Assembly (NCBI RefSeq): GCF_018131005.1
Contig: NZ_JAFCJK010000009.1
Location: 186,001-250,000, forward strand
Direction: 5' to 3'
Source of the DNA: Bradyrhizobium lablabi
Lineage (GTDB): Bacteria > Pseudomonadota > Alphaproteobacteria > Rhizobiales > Xanthobacteraceae
DNA: 64,000 nucleotides
A program made the position numbers and the translations under genes. Under the pieces are notes generated by a model, which did no database searches, was not told where the DNA came from, and saw only the letters and a program-made list of their open reading frames with translations. Positions 37,299-45,240 of the stretch are shown here, one piece after another; the stretch's first letter is position 1, and every line of letters begins with the position of its first letter.

Positions 37299-38276
37299 TC
37301 AGTTTTCCATCTTGATCTTGGCATCGCGGATCACCGGACCCCATTTGTCGGTCTCGGCGCGCAGGAAGCTCGCCAGCTCCTGCGGCGTCGAGCCTTTGGG
37401 GTTTGCGCCGAGCTCCTCGAAGCGGGCCTTGACCGGCGGATAGACCAGGGCCGCGTTGGTGTCGGCATTGATTCTGGCGACCACGTCGGGCGGCGTCCTG
37501 GCGGGGACGAAGAAGGCGAACCACGAAAACACGTCGAAGCCGGGCACGCCGGCCTCATCGAGCGTCGGGATATCAGGCACCACGGCGACGCGCTGCCTGG
37601 TCGTCACCGCGAGCGCGCGCACATGGCCGCTCTTCGCGTGCTGCAAGATCGAGGGCATGTTGTCGAAGATGACGTCGACGCGGCCCGGTATCAGGTCGTT
37701 GATGGCGGGCGCACCGCCGCGATAGGGGATGTGGGTCATCTCCACCTTGGCGAGCCGCTTGAACAGCTCGCCGCTCAGATGCAGCGTGGTGCCGTTGCCC
37801 GACGAGGCATAGGTGACCTTGCCGCGGTTGTCGTTGCAGAAGGCGATGAACTCCTTGACCGACCTGGCAGGCGAGGAGTTCGGCACGCACATCAGGTTCG
37901 GCTGCGTGATCAGCGTCGTCACCGGCGCAAAATCCTTCACCGGATCGTAGCTGAGCGAAGCATAGAGGAACGGGTTGGTGGCCATGCCCGGGCCGACGAT
38001 GAAGATGGTGTAGCCGTCCGGATCGGAATGGGCGACCATATCGGCCGCGATATTGCCGCCGGCACCCGGCTTGTTCTCCACCACGACCGATTGGCCCCAG
38101 ACCTCCTGCAGGCGGTTGCCGACGAGGCGCGCCGTGATGTCGGTCGAGCCGCCCGGGGTGAACGGCACCACCACCTTGACCGGCTTGACCGGCCAGTCCC
38201 CCGCTCTCGCGCGCGGGATCAGGAGCAACGGGGCTGCGATGGCGGCAAGGCGGATGACGTGACGGCGGCTCGGCAT
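37299..38276 (-). CDS. Bug family (TctC-like) binding protein
   Basis: 325 residues with a signal peptide beginning MPSRRHVIRLAAIAAPLLL and cleavage near RA-GD. Family marks: 'VKVVVPFTPGGSTD', 'VENKPGAGGNIAADMVA', 'DGYTIFIVGPGMATN', 'MTHIPYRGGAPAINDLI' and 'VPDIPTLDEAGVPGF'. It binds a carboxylate in the periplasm. No tctA/tctB is nearby. Between it and tRNA-Phe lies 220 bases without a gene. Confidence 0.93.
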   Translation of the reverse strand: MPSRRHVIRLAAIAAPLLLIPRARAGDWPVKPVKVVVPFTPGGSTDITARLVGNRLQEVWGQSVVVENKPGAGGNIAADMVAHSDPDGYTIFIVGPGMATNPFLYASLSYDPVKDFAPVTTLITQPNLMCVPNSSPARSVKEFIAFCNDNRGKVTYASSGNGTTLHLSGELFKRLAKVEMTHIPYRGGAPAINDLIPGRVDVIFDNMPSILQHAKSGHVRALAVTTRQRVAVVPDIPTLDEAGVPGFDVFSWFAFFVPARTPPDVVARINADTNAALVYPPVKARFEELGANPKGSTPQELASFLRAETDKWGPVIRDAKIKMEN

Positions 38277-38390
38277 GGGCGCTGTCCCTCCAGACGTGAT
38301 CGCCCGATTGCCTCAGGTCGTGCTGTTGGCGCGGAGTGTGGCGAGAGGTGCGACGGAAATCAATGCGGACCGACGCGCGCGGCGTGCACC

Positions 38391-38573
38391 CTATTCGACG
38401 TCGTCCACCTCGTCCTCCCGGCCGGGGATGAGATAGCGGCCAGAGAGCCAGCGGTTGAGATCGACGTCCCGGCAGCGCGGGGAACAGAACGGGCGGAAAG
38501 CCTGCTCGGCGGGCTTACCGCAGATCGGGCAGGCCTTCGTCTTGGCAGCGGGTTTGTGAGCCGGGTCATCCAT
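38391..38573 (-). CDS. yacG: DNA gyrase inhibitor YacG
   Basis: 60 residues with the Cys4 zinc site C15-x2-C18 (CPICGK) and C30-x3-C34 (CSPRC), followed by 'RDVDLNRWLSGRYLIPG', the diagnostic YacG segment. YacG binds gyrase B and inhibits supercoiling. The acidic tail (DEVDDVE) is usual. Location beside maf is a conserved alphaproteobacterial arrangement. Confidence 0.95.
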   Translation of the reverse strand: MDDPAHKPAAKTKACPICGKPAEQAFRPFCSPRCRDVDLNRWLSGRYLIPGREDEVDDVE

Positions 38574-38662
38574 GGCTGATGCGGCCTATACGAAGTGGAC
38601 GCTCAAGCGCCCAATGCCTGCAAGGTTGCTCGGCACTGACCGAGCGACGGCGGCGCACGCCC

Positions 38663-39292
38663 TCACGCCCCGACCGTGTTGAGCCAGCCGTAGCGGATCG
38701 GAAAGCCCTCACCGCCAAGCAGCGTCATGGTCTCGTACAATGGCAGGCCGACCACGTTGGTGTAGGAGCCGACCATCTTGACCACGAAGGATCCGGCAAT
38801 GCCCTGCACCGCGTAGCCGCCGGCCTTGCCGCGCCATTCGCCGGAGCCGATATAGGCCTGGATGTCGTCCTCGCTAAGGCGCTTGAAACGGACGCGCGTC
38901 TCGACCAGGCGCTGGCGGAACGCCTCGCGCGGCGTCACCACGCAGATTGCGGTGTAGACGCGATGGTTGCGACCTGACAACAGCCGCAGGCATTGCGCGG
39001 CCTCATCGACCAGATTGGCCTTGGGCAGGATACGGCGGCCGACCGCGACCACGGTGTCGGCGGCGATGATGAAGGAGCCGCGCAGGTCATCGTCGAGATG
39101 CACCGATTTCAGCGCCACGTCGGCCTTCGCCCGCGCCAGGCGGTTGGCACAGGCGCGCGGCAGCTCTCCCCGCCGCGGGGTCTCGTCGACCTCGGCCGGC
39201 CGCAGCGCGTCGGGCTCGATACCGGCCTGGTTGAGCAGCGCAAGCCGCCGCGGCGAACCGGAAGCAAGAACGAATTTGGGGCGGCCTAGCAT
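38663..39292 (-). CDS. Maf-like nucleoside triphosphate pyrophosphatase
   Basis: 209 residues from ATG 39292. It begins 'FVLASGSPRRLALL', the Maf signature, continues with 'PAEVDETPRRGE', 'IAADTVVAVGRRILPK' and 'YIGSGEWRGKAGGYAVQG', which hold the catalytic Asp and Glu/Lys residues. Maf proteins hydrolyse dTTP/UTP or modified nucleotides and affect septum formation. No clear ribosome binding site is seen, so the start could be ATG 39361. The 210 bases upstream hold no gene; infA, often found here, is absent. Confidence 0.93.
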   Translation of the reverse strand: MLGRPKFVLASGSPRRLALLNQAGIEPDALRPAEVDETPRRGELPRACANRLARAKADVALKSVHLDDDLRGSFIIAADTVVAVGRRILPKANLVDEAAQCLRLLSGRNHRVYTAICVVTPREAFRQRLVETRVRFKRLSEDDIQAYIGSGEWRGKAGGYAVQGIAGSFVVKMVGSYTNVVGLPLYETMTLLGGEGFPIRYGWLNTVGA

Positions 39293-39503
39293 GCGGGCTT
39301 TTGGGCTGGGAATCGGGGGGATGGACGCGCGCGGAACGTATCGGATGGGGCTCGGTTTCACAACCGGGGAACCGGCTGCGAATCATGTCGCTGGTCGAGG
39401 CAAGCCCCGATAAGCACAGCAGTTTGTCAGTCTGGCGACACGGCCAGAGGCAGGTCGGCCGGAAGTGCGCAAACTCTGCGCCTCTCCCCGGAATATGCGG
39501 CAG

Positions 39504-39971
39504 CTATCCGCTCGCAGCCGCGACCTTGGCAAAGCGGCGGCGGATGCGGAGCAGGAGGGCGTCGCAGACCTCCCGGTAGGCGGCGAGCTTCTGCTCGCGA
39601 TTGCCGCTGGCGCCGGTCGGATCATGCGTCGGCCAGTACTCGACATCGGCGGCGAGCGTGCGGGTGAGATCGAGCGCCTTGTGGTGTGCCTCGGGCGAGA
39701 GGGTGATGATGAGATCGAAGTTCAGCCCCTCCCAGTCCTCGAGCTCCTCGAAGGTGGTCGGCTTGTGAGTCGAGATGTCCTGGCCGAGTTCGGCCATCAC
39801 GGCGACCGCGAACGGATCGAGCTCGCCCTTCTTGACGCCGGCCGAGCGTACATAGAGGCCCTGCGGAAACATCTGCTGCAGCATGCTTTGGGCCATCGGC
39901 GACCGCACGCTGTTGAAGCCGCATGCGAACAGCACGGCCTGCGGATCGCGCGCGCGCAGCGGCGCCACCAT
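39504..39971 (-). CDS. Low-molecular-weight protein tyrosine phosphatase family protein
   Basis: 155 residues. The P-loop CX5R is C17-GFNSV-R23 followed by SPMA, and the general acid is probably the Asp in 'PTHDPTG'. It may dephosphorylate tyrosine or act as an arsenate reductase-like enzyme; the conserved linkage with UPF0262 and hisD suggests a housekeeping role. It lies 54 bases downstream of the UPF0262 gene on the same strand. Confidence 0.9.
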   Translation of the reverse strand: MVAPLRARDPQAVLFACGFNSVRSPMAQSMLQQMFPQGLYVRSAGVKKGELDPFAVAVMAELGQDISTHKPTTFEELEDWEGLNFDLIITLSPEAHHKALDLTRTLAADVEYWPTHDPTGASGNREQKLAAYREVCDALLLRIRRRFAKVAAASG

Positions 39972-40025
39972 GCGATCAGGCTTTTTTCGAAGGGGCTGTC
40001 ACCCCATCGCGAACAATCCTGACCA

Positions 40026-40529
40026 TCATGCGCCCTCACCCTTCCAGTGCAGCACGGTGATCAGCGTGAACAGCCGCCGTGCGGTCTCGAAGTCGATGCG
40101 CACCTTGCCCTTGAGGCGTTCCTGCAGCGTGCGCGAGCCCTCGTCGTGGATGCCGCGCCGGCCCATGTCGATCGCCTCGATCTTGTCGGGAGTAGCCGTG
40201 CGGATCGCCTGGTAATAGCTGTCGCAGATCATGAAGTAGTCCTTCACGACGCGGCGGAACGGTGTCAGCGACAACAGATGCGCGACCACAGGGGCGCCGT
40301 CCTCCTGGCGGATATCGAACATCAGCCGGTTGCCGGTAATGGCAATGTGCAGCGTATAGGGGCCCGCCGTCGCGCCTTCGGGTGCGAACAAATTCTCCTC
40401 GATCAGATCGTAGATCGCGATGGCGCGCTCATGTTCGATGTCGGGCCCGGAACGGCCGATCGATTCCTCGTCGAGCGTCACCGCGACGATGCGATTGTTG
40501 GAATCCGCGTCGGCAGGCTGCTTGGTCAT
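40026..40529 (-). CDS. UPF0262 family protein
   Basis: 167 residues from ATG 40529, overlapping the hisD stop by ATGA (40526-40529). Typical segments: 'IVAVTLDEESIGRSGPDIEHER', 'FDIRQEDGAPVVAHLLSLTPFRR' in parts, 'KDYFMICDSYYQAIR' and 'MGRRGIHDEGS'. It is conserved in alphaproteobacteria next to hisD; biochemical function unknown. Coupled translation with hisD. Confidence 0.93.
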   Translation of the reverse strand: MTKQPADADSNNRIVAVTLDEESIGRSGPDIEHERAIAIYDLIEENLFAPEGATAGPYTLHIAITGNRLMFDIRQEDGAPVVAHLLSLTPFRRVVKDYFMICDSYYQAIRTATPDKIEAIDMGRRGIHDEGSRTLQERLKGKVRIDFETARRLFTLITVLHWKGEGA

Positions 40530-41821
40530 GAGAGGTTGAGGCGCATTCCGACGGAGCGTGAGTGGGCATCGAGACCCTCGGCCCGGCCGAGCGTCATCGC
40601 GGCAGGCCCGAGCGCACGCAACTGATCCGGCCCGCACTTCAGGATCGAGGTTCGCTTCATGAAGTCAAGCACCCCGAGGCCGGAGGAGAACCGCGCCGAG
40701 CGCGCAGTCGGGAGCACGTGGTTGGAGCCGCCGACATAGTCGCCGATCGCTTCCGGCGTATGGGCGCCCAGGAAGATAGCACCGGCATTGCGGACCTTTC
40801 TCGACAGGCCTTCGGCATCCGCGGTCATGATCTCCAGATGCTCGGCGGCGATCGCATTCGCGAGCTCGACGGCGTCGTCGAGCCGCTCGACCATGATGAC
40901 CGCGCCAAAATCCTTCCACGAGGCGCGGGCGATTTCGGCGCGCGGCAAGGTGGCAAGCTGGGCCTCGACCGCGAGCTCGACGTCGGCGGCAAGCCGCGCC
41001 GAATCCGTGATCAGGATCGACTGCGCGCTGACGTCGTGCTCGGCCTGCGCGAGGAGATCGGCGGCGATCCAGTCGGCGTTGCCGGTGTCGTCGGCAATCA
41101 CCAGCACTTCGGAGGGACCCGCAATCATGTCGATGCCGACCTTGCCGAACACCAGCCGCTTGGCGGCAGCGACATAGGCGTTGCCGGGGCCGACGATTTT
41201 TGCAACCGGCGCGATCGTCGCGGTGCCATAGGCGAGCGCGGCCACCGCCTGCGCGCCGCCGACGCGATAGATCTCGGAGACGCCGCCGAGATGCGCAGCC
41301 GCCAGCACCAGAGGATTGAGCCTGCCGTCCGGCGCCGGCACCACCATCACCATGCGCGGCACGCCCGCGACCTTGGCCGGCACCGCATTCATCAACACCG
41401 AGGACGGATAGGCCGCTGTGCCGCCCGGCACGTAGAGTCCGACCGCATCGACCGCGCTCCAGCGCCAGCCGAGTTCGACGCCGGCGGCATCGGTGAAGCG
41501 TTCATCCTTCGGCATCTGGCGCCGGTGGAAGGATTCGATCCGGTCGCGCGCGAACGTCAGGGCATCCACGGTCCTTTCGTCGCAGGCCTTCACCGCGGCC
41601 TCGATCTCGGCCGGGGTTACGCGCAGGCCCGAGGCATCGATGTCGAGCCGGTCGAACTTGCGCGTCGCCTCGATCAGCGCCGCATCGCCCCGGGCCGCCA
41701 CGTCATCGACGATGGCGCGGGTGGCGCGCTCGACATCCGCCGACGCCTCGCGCTTGGCAGCCAGGAAGTCGCGGAATCGCTGGTCGAAATCGGCGCTCTG
41801 TCGGTCCAGGCGAACGGGCAT
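40526..41821 (-). CDS. hisD: Histidinol dehydrogenase
   Basis: 431 residues. It catalyses the last two steps of histidine synthesis (L-histidinol to L-histidine, NAD, zinc). Visible marks: 'GLYVPGGTAAYPSSVLMNAVPAKVAG' in pieces, 'MIAGPSEVLVIADDTGNADWIA', 'LLAQAEHDVSAQSILITDS' and 'YVGGSNHVLPT' with the zinc/catalytic His and Asp residues. First gene of a coupled run hisD-UPF0262-phosphatase, with DUF2948 upstream. Confidence 0.98.
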   Translation of the reverse strand: MPVRLDRQSADFDQRFRDFLAAKREASADVERATRAIVDDVAARGDAALIEATRKFDRLDIDASGLRVTPAEIEAAVKACDERTVDALTFARDRIESFHRRQMPKDERFTDAAGVELGWRWSAVDAVGLYVPGGTAAYPSSVLMNAVPAKVAGVPRMVMVVPAPDGRLNPLVLAAAHLGGVSEIYRVGGAQAVAALAYGTATIAPVAKIVGPGNAYVAAAKRLVFGKVGIDMIAGPSEVLVIADDTGNADWIAADLLAQAEHDVSAQSILITDSARLAADVELAVEAQLATLPRAEIARASWKDFGAVIMVERLDDAVELANAIAAEHLEIMTADAEGLSRKVRNAGAIFLGAHTPEAIGDYVGGSNHVLPTARSARFSSGLGVLDFMKRTSILKCGPDQLRALGPAAMTLGRAEGLDAHSRSVGMRLNLS

Positions 41822-41995
41822 GACGGCTTTCTTACGGGGGTCAAGGGGTCAGGGTCCCCTGCTCAATGGCGCGGCGGCCAATGGCCGTCAACCCTTGCCG
41901 GTCCGTAAGACGGGCAAAGACGCCCTTCGCACCGTGCCCACCTTATCTTGGGACGTCGCGGGCATGCTTTGCTTTGCCCTCCCGACCAATTGTGC

Positions 41996-42424
41996 CTATT
42001 CCGGCGCGGTACCGAGGTCGTCGGTCCCGAGATCGGTCAGCTCGCATTCCAGGCACTCGACATCCAGCCGCAGCGCCGCGCCATGGCCGAACATCAGGAG
42101 CGCGCAACCGCTGGGCGGATCGGAGGCATAGAACTCGATCCCGAGCAGTTCCAGTGTTGCTTCGGGCGCCTCCAGGTCGATGTTGCGCGACTTGCATGCC
42201 AGCACTCGGTCGAAGCGAAGCGCGGCGATCAACCTTCGCGAACAGGTCCCGCCCGACAGGGTCTGCTCCCAGTCCAACCTGAACATACCGATCACCAGTC
42301 GCTTCTCGTCCTGCCGCCAGACGATGTCCGAGGCCTGGACGCGGGCGTCCTGCACATGGGCGGAGATGACCGCGAGATCATCCGCATCGAGAGCGATCAG
42401 TTTCAGCGGGGCGGGCGGCGACAT
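41996..42424 (-). CDS. DUF2948 family protein
   Basis: 142 residues from ATG 42424. 'LKLIALDADDLAVISAHVQDA' and 'FVIGMFRLDWEQ'-like segments define DUF2948, a family restricted to alphaproteobacteria and normally placed next to hisD. Function unknown. A 174-base gap, with no gene, separates it from hisD. Confidence 0.92.
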   Translation of the reverse strand: MSPPAPLKLIALDADDLAVISAHVQDARVQASDIVWRQDEKRLVIGMFRLDWEQTLSGGTCSRRLIAALRFDRVLACKSRNIDLEAPEATLELLGIEFYASDPPSGCALLMFGHGAALRLDVECLECELTDLGTDDLGTAPE

Positions 42425-42529
42425 GGCGACACTTATAACGCCTCGGCGTGCCGGAGGTAGCCGCATGCGGGAAGAAATTCCGCGATCCGCCGTTGCGGTG
42501 GGCGGAACCGGGACCGGACGCCGATGACG

Positions 42530-43189
42530 TCAGAGACGATTGATATCTGCGCTCTCGAGCACCGGCCTCCGATGGCCGTCACGCGCCACCTTGAGCATGG
42601 CGCGGCCGAGTTGCTCCGACGTCGTCATGTAGTCCGGCGCGACGCGCACAAGAAGGGAGAGCAGTGGCGCGGTTACGACATAGATCGACTGCACCCAGGC
42701 AGTCTTGGAGCGCACGCCATGCAACGGCTGGATGCCGGCGGGCCGGAACATGTAGGCAGCCTTGAACGGCAGCTTGAGCAGATCGTTTTCGGTCTTGCCC
42801 TTGACGCGCGCCCACATCAGCGAGCCGCGCTCCGTTGAATCGGTGCCGCGGCCGGTGACATAGGTGAAGACCATGCCGGGATTGAGCCGCGCCAGCGTCG
42901 TCGCGGCGGCCATCGTGATGTCGTAGGTAAGATGGCGGTAGCGCGCCTCGTCCATACCGATTGACGATACCCCGAGGCAGAAGAAGCAGGCATCGTAACC
43001 GGAGAGCTGCGACTCGATCGCGCTGTAATCCACGAAATTGTCGTGGATGAGCTCGACCAGCCTGGAATCGCGCTGGCCGGTCGGGCTGCGCCCGACCGCG
43101 AGCACGCGCTCGATGCCCGTGTCGCGCAGGCATTCGCGCAGCACGCCCTGTCCCACCATGCCGGTCGCACCGAACAGGATGACCTTCAT
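42530..43189 (-). CDS. NAD(P)-binding epimerase-like protein
   Basis: 219 residues. The Rossmann motif is 'VILFGATGMVGQGVLRECL'. It lacks the full YxxxK of classical SDRs and resembles the atypical NAD(P)H-binding/HTATIP2-like epimerase group ('MFRPAGIQPLHG', 'MVFTYVTGRGTDSTERG'). A reductase or regulatory role is possible. It lies about 110 bases downstream of the haloperoxidase-like gene on the same strand. Confidence 0.87.
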   Translation of the reverse strand: MKVILFGATGMVGQGVLRECLRDTGIERVLAVGRSPTGQRDSRLVELIHDNFVDYSAIESQLSGYDACFFCLGVSSIGMDEARYRHLTYDITMAAATTLARLNPGMVFTYVTGRGTDSTERGSLMWARVKGKTENDLLKLPFKAAYMFRPAGIQPLHGVRSKTAWVQSIYVVTAPLLSLLVRVAPDYMTTSEQLGRAMLKVARDGHRRPVLESADINRL

Positions 43190-43298
43190 GGACCTCTCCA
43201 GTCTCGCGGGGTCACTCAGACAACGTCACGAACCGATCGCCGCAGATCGCGGTCAACTGGCCCCGCAAGGACGGCCAGAGGCGCGTTGGTGCCACTGC

Positions 43299-44123
43299 TC
43301 AGCCCTTGATGAAGGCGAGCAGATCGGCGTTGATCGTGGCGGCTTCCGTGGTCGGCATGCCGTGCGGAAAGCCCTTGTAGGTCTTCAGCGTGCCGTTCGG
43401 CAGCAGCTTGGCCGACAGCGGGCCCGAGTCCGCATAGGGCACGATCTGGTCGTCGTCGCCATGCATCACCAGCACCGGCACGGTGATCCTCCTGAGGTCG
43501 TCGCTGAAGTCGGTCTGCGAGAACGCGACGATACCGTCGTAATGCGCTTTCGCGCCTCCCATCATGCCCTGGCGCCACCAGTTCTGGATCACGGCCTCCG
43601 ACGGTTTTGCCCCCGCCCGGTTGTAGCCGTAGAACGGCCCGGCCGGGAGGTCGCGGTAGAACTGCGAGCGGTTGGCCGCGAGCTGCGCCTGCAGCCCGTC
43701 GAACACCTCCTTCGGCAAGCCTCCCGGATTGGCCGGCGTCTGCACCATCAAGGGCGGCACCGCGCTGAGGATCGCCGCCTTGGCCACCCGGCTCTCGCCG
43801 TGCCGCGCGATATAGTGCACGACCTCGCCGCCGCCGGTGGAGTGGCCGACGTGAACCGCATTCCTCAGCTTGAGATGCAAGGTGAGCGCCGCGAGATCGT
43901 CGGCATAATGGTCCATGTCGTGCCCGTCGGAGACCTGGGTGGAGCGGCCATGGCCGCGGCGATCGTGGGCGATGACGCGAAAGCCGTGATTGAGGAAGAA
44001 CAGCATCTGGCTGTCCCAATCGTCCGAAGACAGCGGCCAGCCATGGCTGAACACGATTGGCTGTCCCGAGCCCCAATCCTTGTAGAAAATCTCGACGCCG
44101 TCCTTGGTGGTGACGGTGGGCAT
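43299..44123 (-). CDS. Alpha/beta hydrolase, non-haem chloroperoxidase-like
   Basis: 274 residues from ATG 44123 with AGGAG upstream; the longer frame from 44234 lacks such a site. 'IVFSHGWPLSSDDWD', nucleophile S95 in 'HVGHSTGGGEVVHY', the Asp in 'VMHGDDDQIVPY' and the His in 'GFPHGMPTT' give the catalytic triad. This matches bacterial haloperoxidase/esterases that form peracids. The natural activity is probably an esterase or perhydrolase. Confidence 0.93.
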   Translation of the reverse strand: MPTVTTKDGVEIFYKDWGSGQPIVFSHGWPLSSDDWDSQMLFFLNHGFRVIAHDRRGHGRSTQVSDGHDMDHYADDLAALTLHLKLRNAVHVGHSTGGGEVVHYIARHGESRVAKAAILSAVPPLMVQTPANPGGLPKEVFDGLQAQLAANRSQFYRDLPAGPFYGYNRAGAKPSEAVIQNWWRQGMMGGAKAHYDGIVAFSQTDFSDDLRRITVPVLVMHGDDDQIVPYADSGPLSAKLLPNGTLKTYKGFPHGMPTTEAATINADLLAFIKG

Positions 44124-44241
44124 GGAGCTGCTCCTGTTCTGGCCGTCATGCCGGGCGCACGTCGCAGCGTGGCCTGCAATCGGGTGCGGTTGACTTCGGA
44201 TGACGGGCCGGCGCGGCCGCCTGGCCCGACTCACGTGCCGA

Positions 44242-44751
44242 TCAGGCGAACGCCATCGGCCTGAACCGGCGCCACGCGCCGATGATCACGAGGACGAAGA
44301 ACAGCAGCACGATGCCCTGCACGACGGCGAACACCGGCCCGGACGGCGGGTTGGGCGGCACCGCCGGTGCCAGCGCCTGCAGTGCCGGTATCTTGAGGAA
44401 GCTCTGAATCACCAGCACGAAGACGTTGAGATAGAGCGAGACCATCGCGGTCACGACATAGATCGGGCGCCAGACACCGTTGAGCCGCATCCCATAGAGC
44501 GCGATGCAGGCGATCGCGAGCAGCACCAGCGAGAGAATGCCGATCATATGCGAGGGCAGGAGCTGCGTGAACGGAAACAGAAATCCGGTGGCGCTGGTCA
44601 GGATCGTGAACAGGAGGAAGATCGCGGTCAGTCCGGGCATCGGCTTCGAGCCGAGCAGGCCGGACATCACGACCAGGCCGCTCGCGATTGCAATCAGACT
44701 GATGATCACGTGGACCATCGTCACCGTTGCCAGACTCATGCCCAGGATCAT
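44242..44751 (-). CDS. Four-helix membrane protein
   Basis: 169 residues with four long hydrophobic helices (about 5-30, 42-62, 68-88, 92-115) and a final one near 138-158. No known transporter motif. The short loop 'SATGFLFPFTQLLPSH' is conserved-looking. It lies immediately upstream of the haloperoxidase-like gene, likely cotranscribed. Function unknown. Confidence 0.7.
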   Translation of the reverse strand: MILGMSLATVTMVHVIISLIAIASGLVVMSGLLGSKPMPGLTAIFLLFTILTSATGFLFPFTQLLPSHMIGILSLVLLAIACIALYGMRLNGVWRPIYVVTAMVSLYLNVFVLVIQSFLKIPALQALAPAVPPNPPSGPVFAVVQGIVLLFFVLVIIGAWRRFRPMAFA

Positions 44752-44928
44752 GTGACGCCACTCCCCGTTGAGGACCCGAGATCAGGTTACGATGCGTCCT
44801 GGAGAATTGCTAGTTGGAAGGACGGCCAACATCTCATCCAAAGCCGAAGCAGGGCTTTTTTGAAAGAGTAAGGCCTTTTTGAAAGTATCACCCGAACGTC
44901 ACATTCCTGCGTGCGATGAGAAGCGCAC

Positions 44929-45237
44929 TCAGTAATAGCGCGGGATCGGTCCGTCCTGTGGCGTCTTGCGCCCTGACAGATCGAACAGCACCTCGTCGAC
45001 ATAGCACCAGCCCCAACCTTCCGGCGGGTCATAACCTTCGATGACGGGATGGCCGGTGGCGTGGAAATGGGCGGTTGCATGCTTGTTGGGCGAGTCGTCG
45101 CAGCAGCCGACATGACCGCAGGTGCGGCAGATCCGCAAATGCAGCCAGCGGCTGCCGCTCTTCAGGCATTCCTCGCAGCCACGCGCGCTCGGCGTGACGT
45201 CCTTGATACCGGCGATGTGCGTGCAGCTCTTTGACAT
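44929..45237 (-). CDS. UBP-type zinc finger protein
   Basis: 102 residues. Cys and His pairs 'CEECLKSGSRWLHLRICRTCGHVGCCDDS' (in order C-C-C-C-C-C) with 'HATAHFHATGHPV' fit the zf-UBP fold. In bacteria this domain is often encoded beside a thioredoxin-reductase-like flavoprotein, as here with a gap of 3 bases. A redox partner role is likely; ubiquitin itself is absent. Confidence 0.93.
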   Translation of the reverse strand: MSKSCTHIAGIKDVTPSARGCEECLKSGSRWLHLRICRTCGHVGCCDDSPNKHATAHFHATGHPVIEGYDPPEGWGWCYVDEVLFDLSGRKTPQDGPIPRYY

Positions 45238-45240
45238 GAT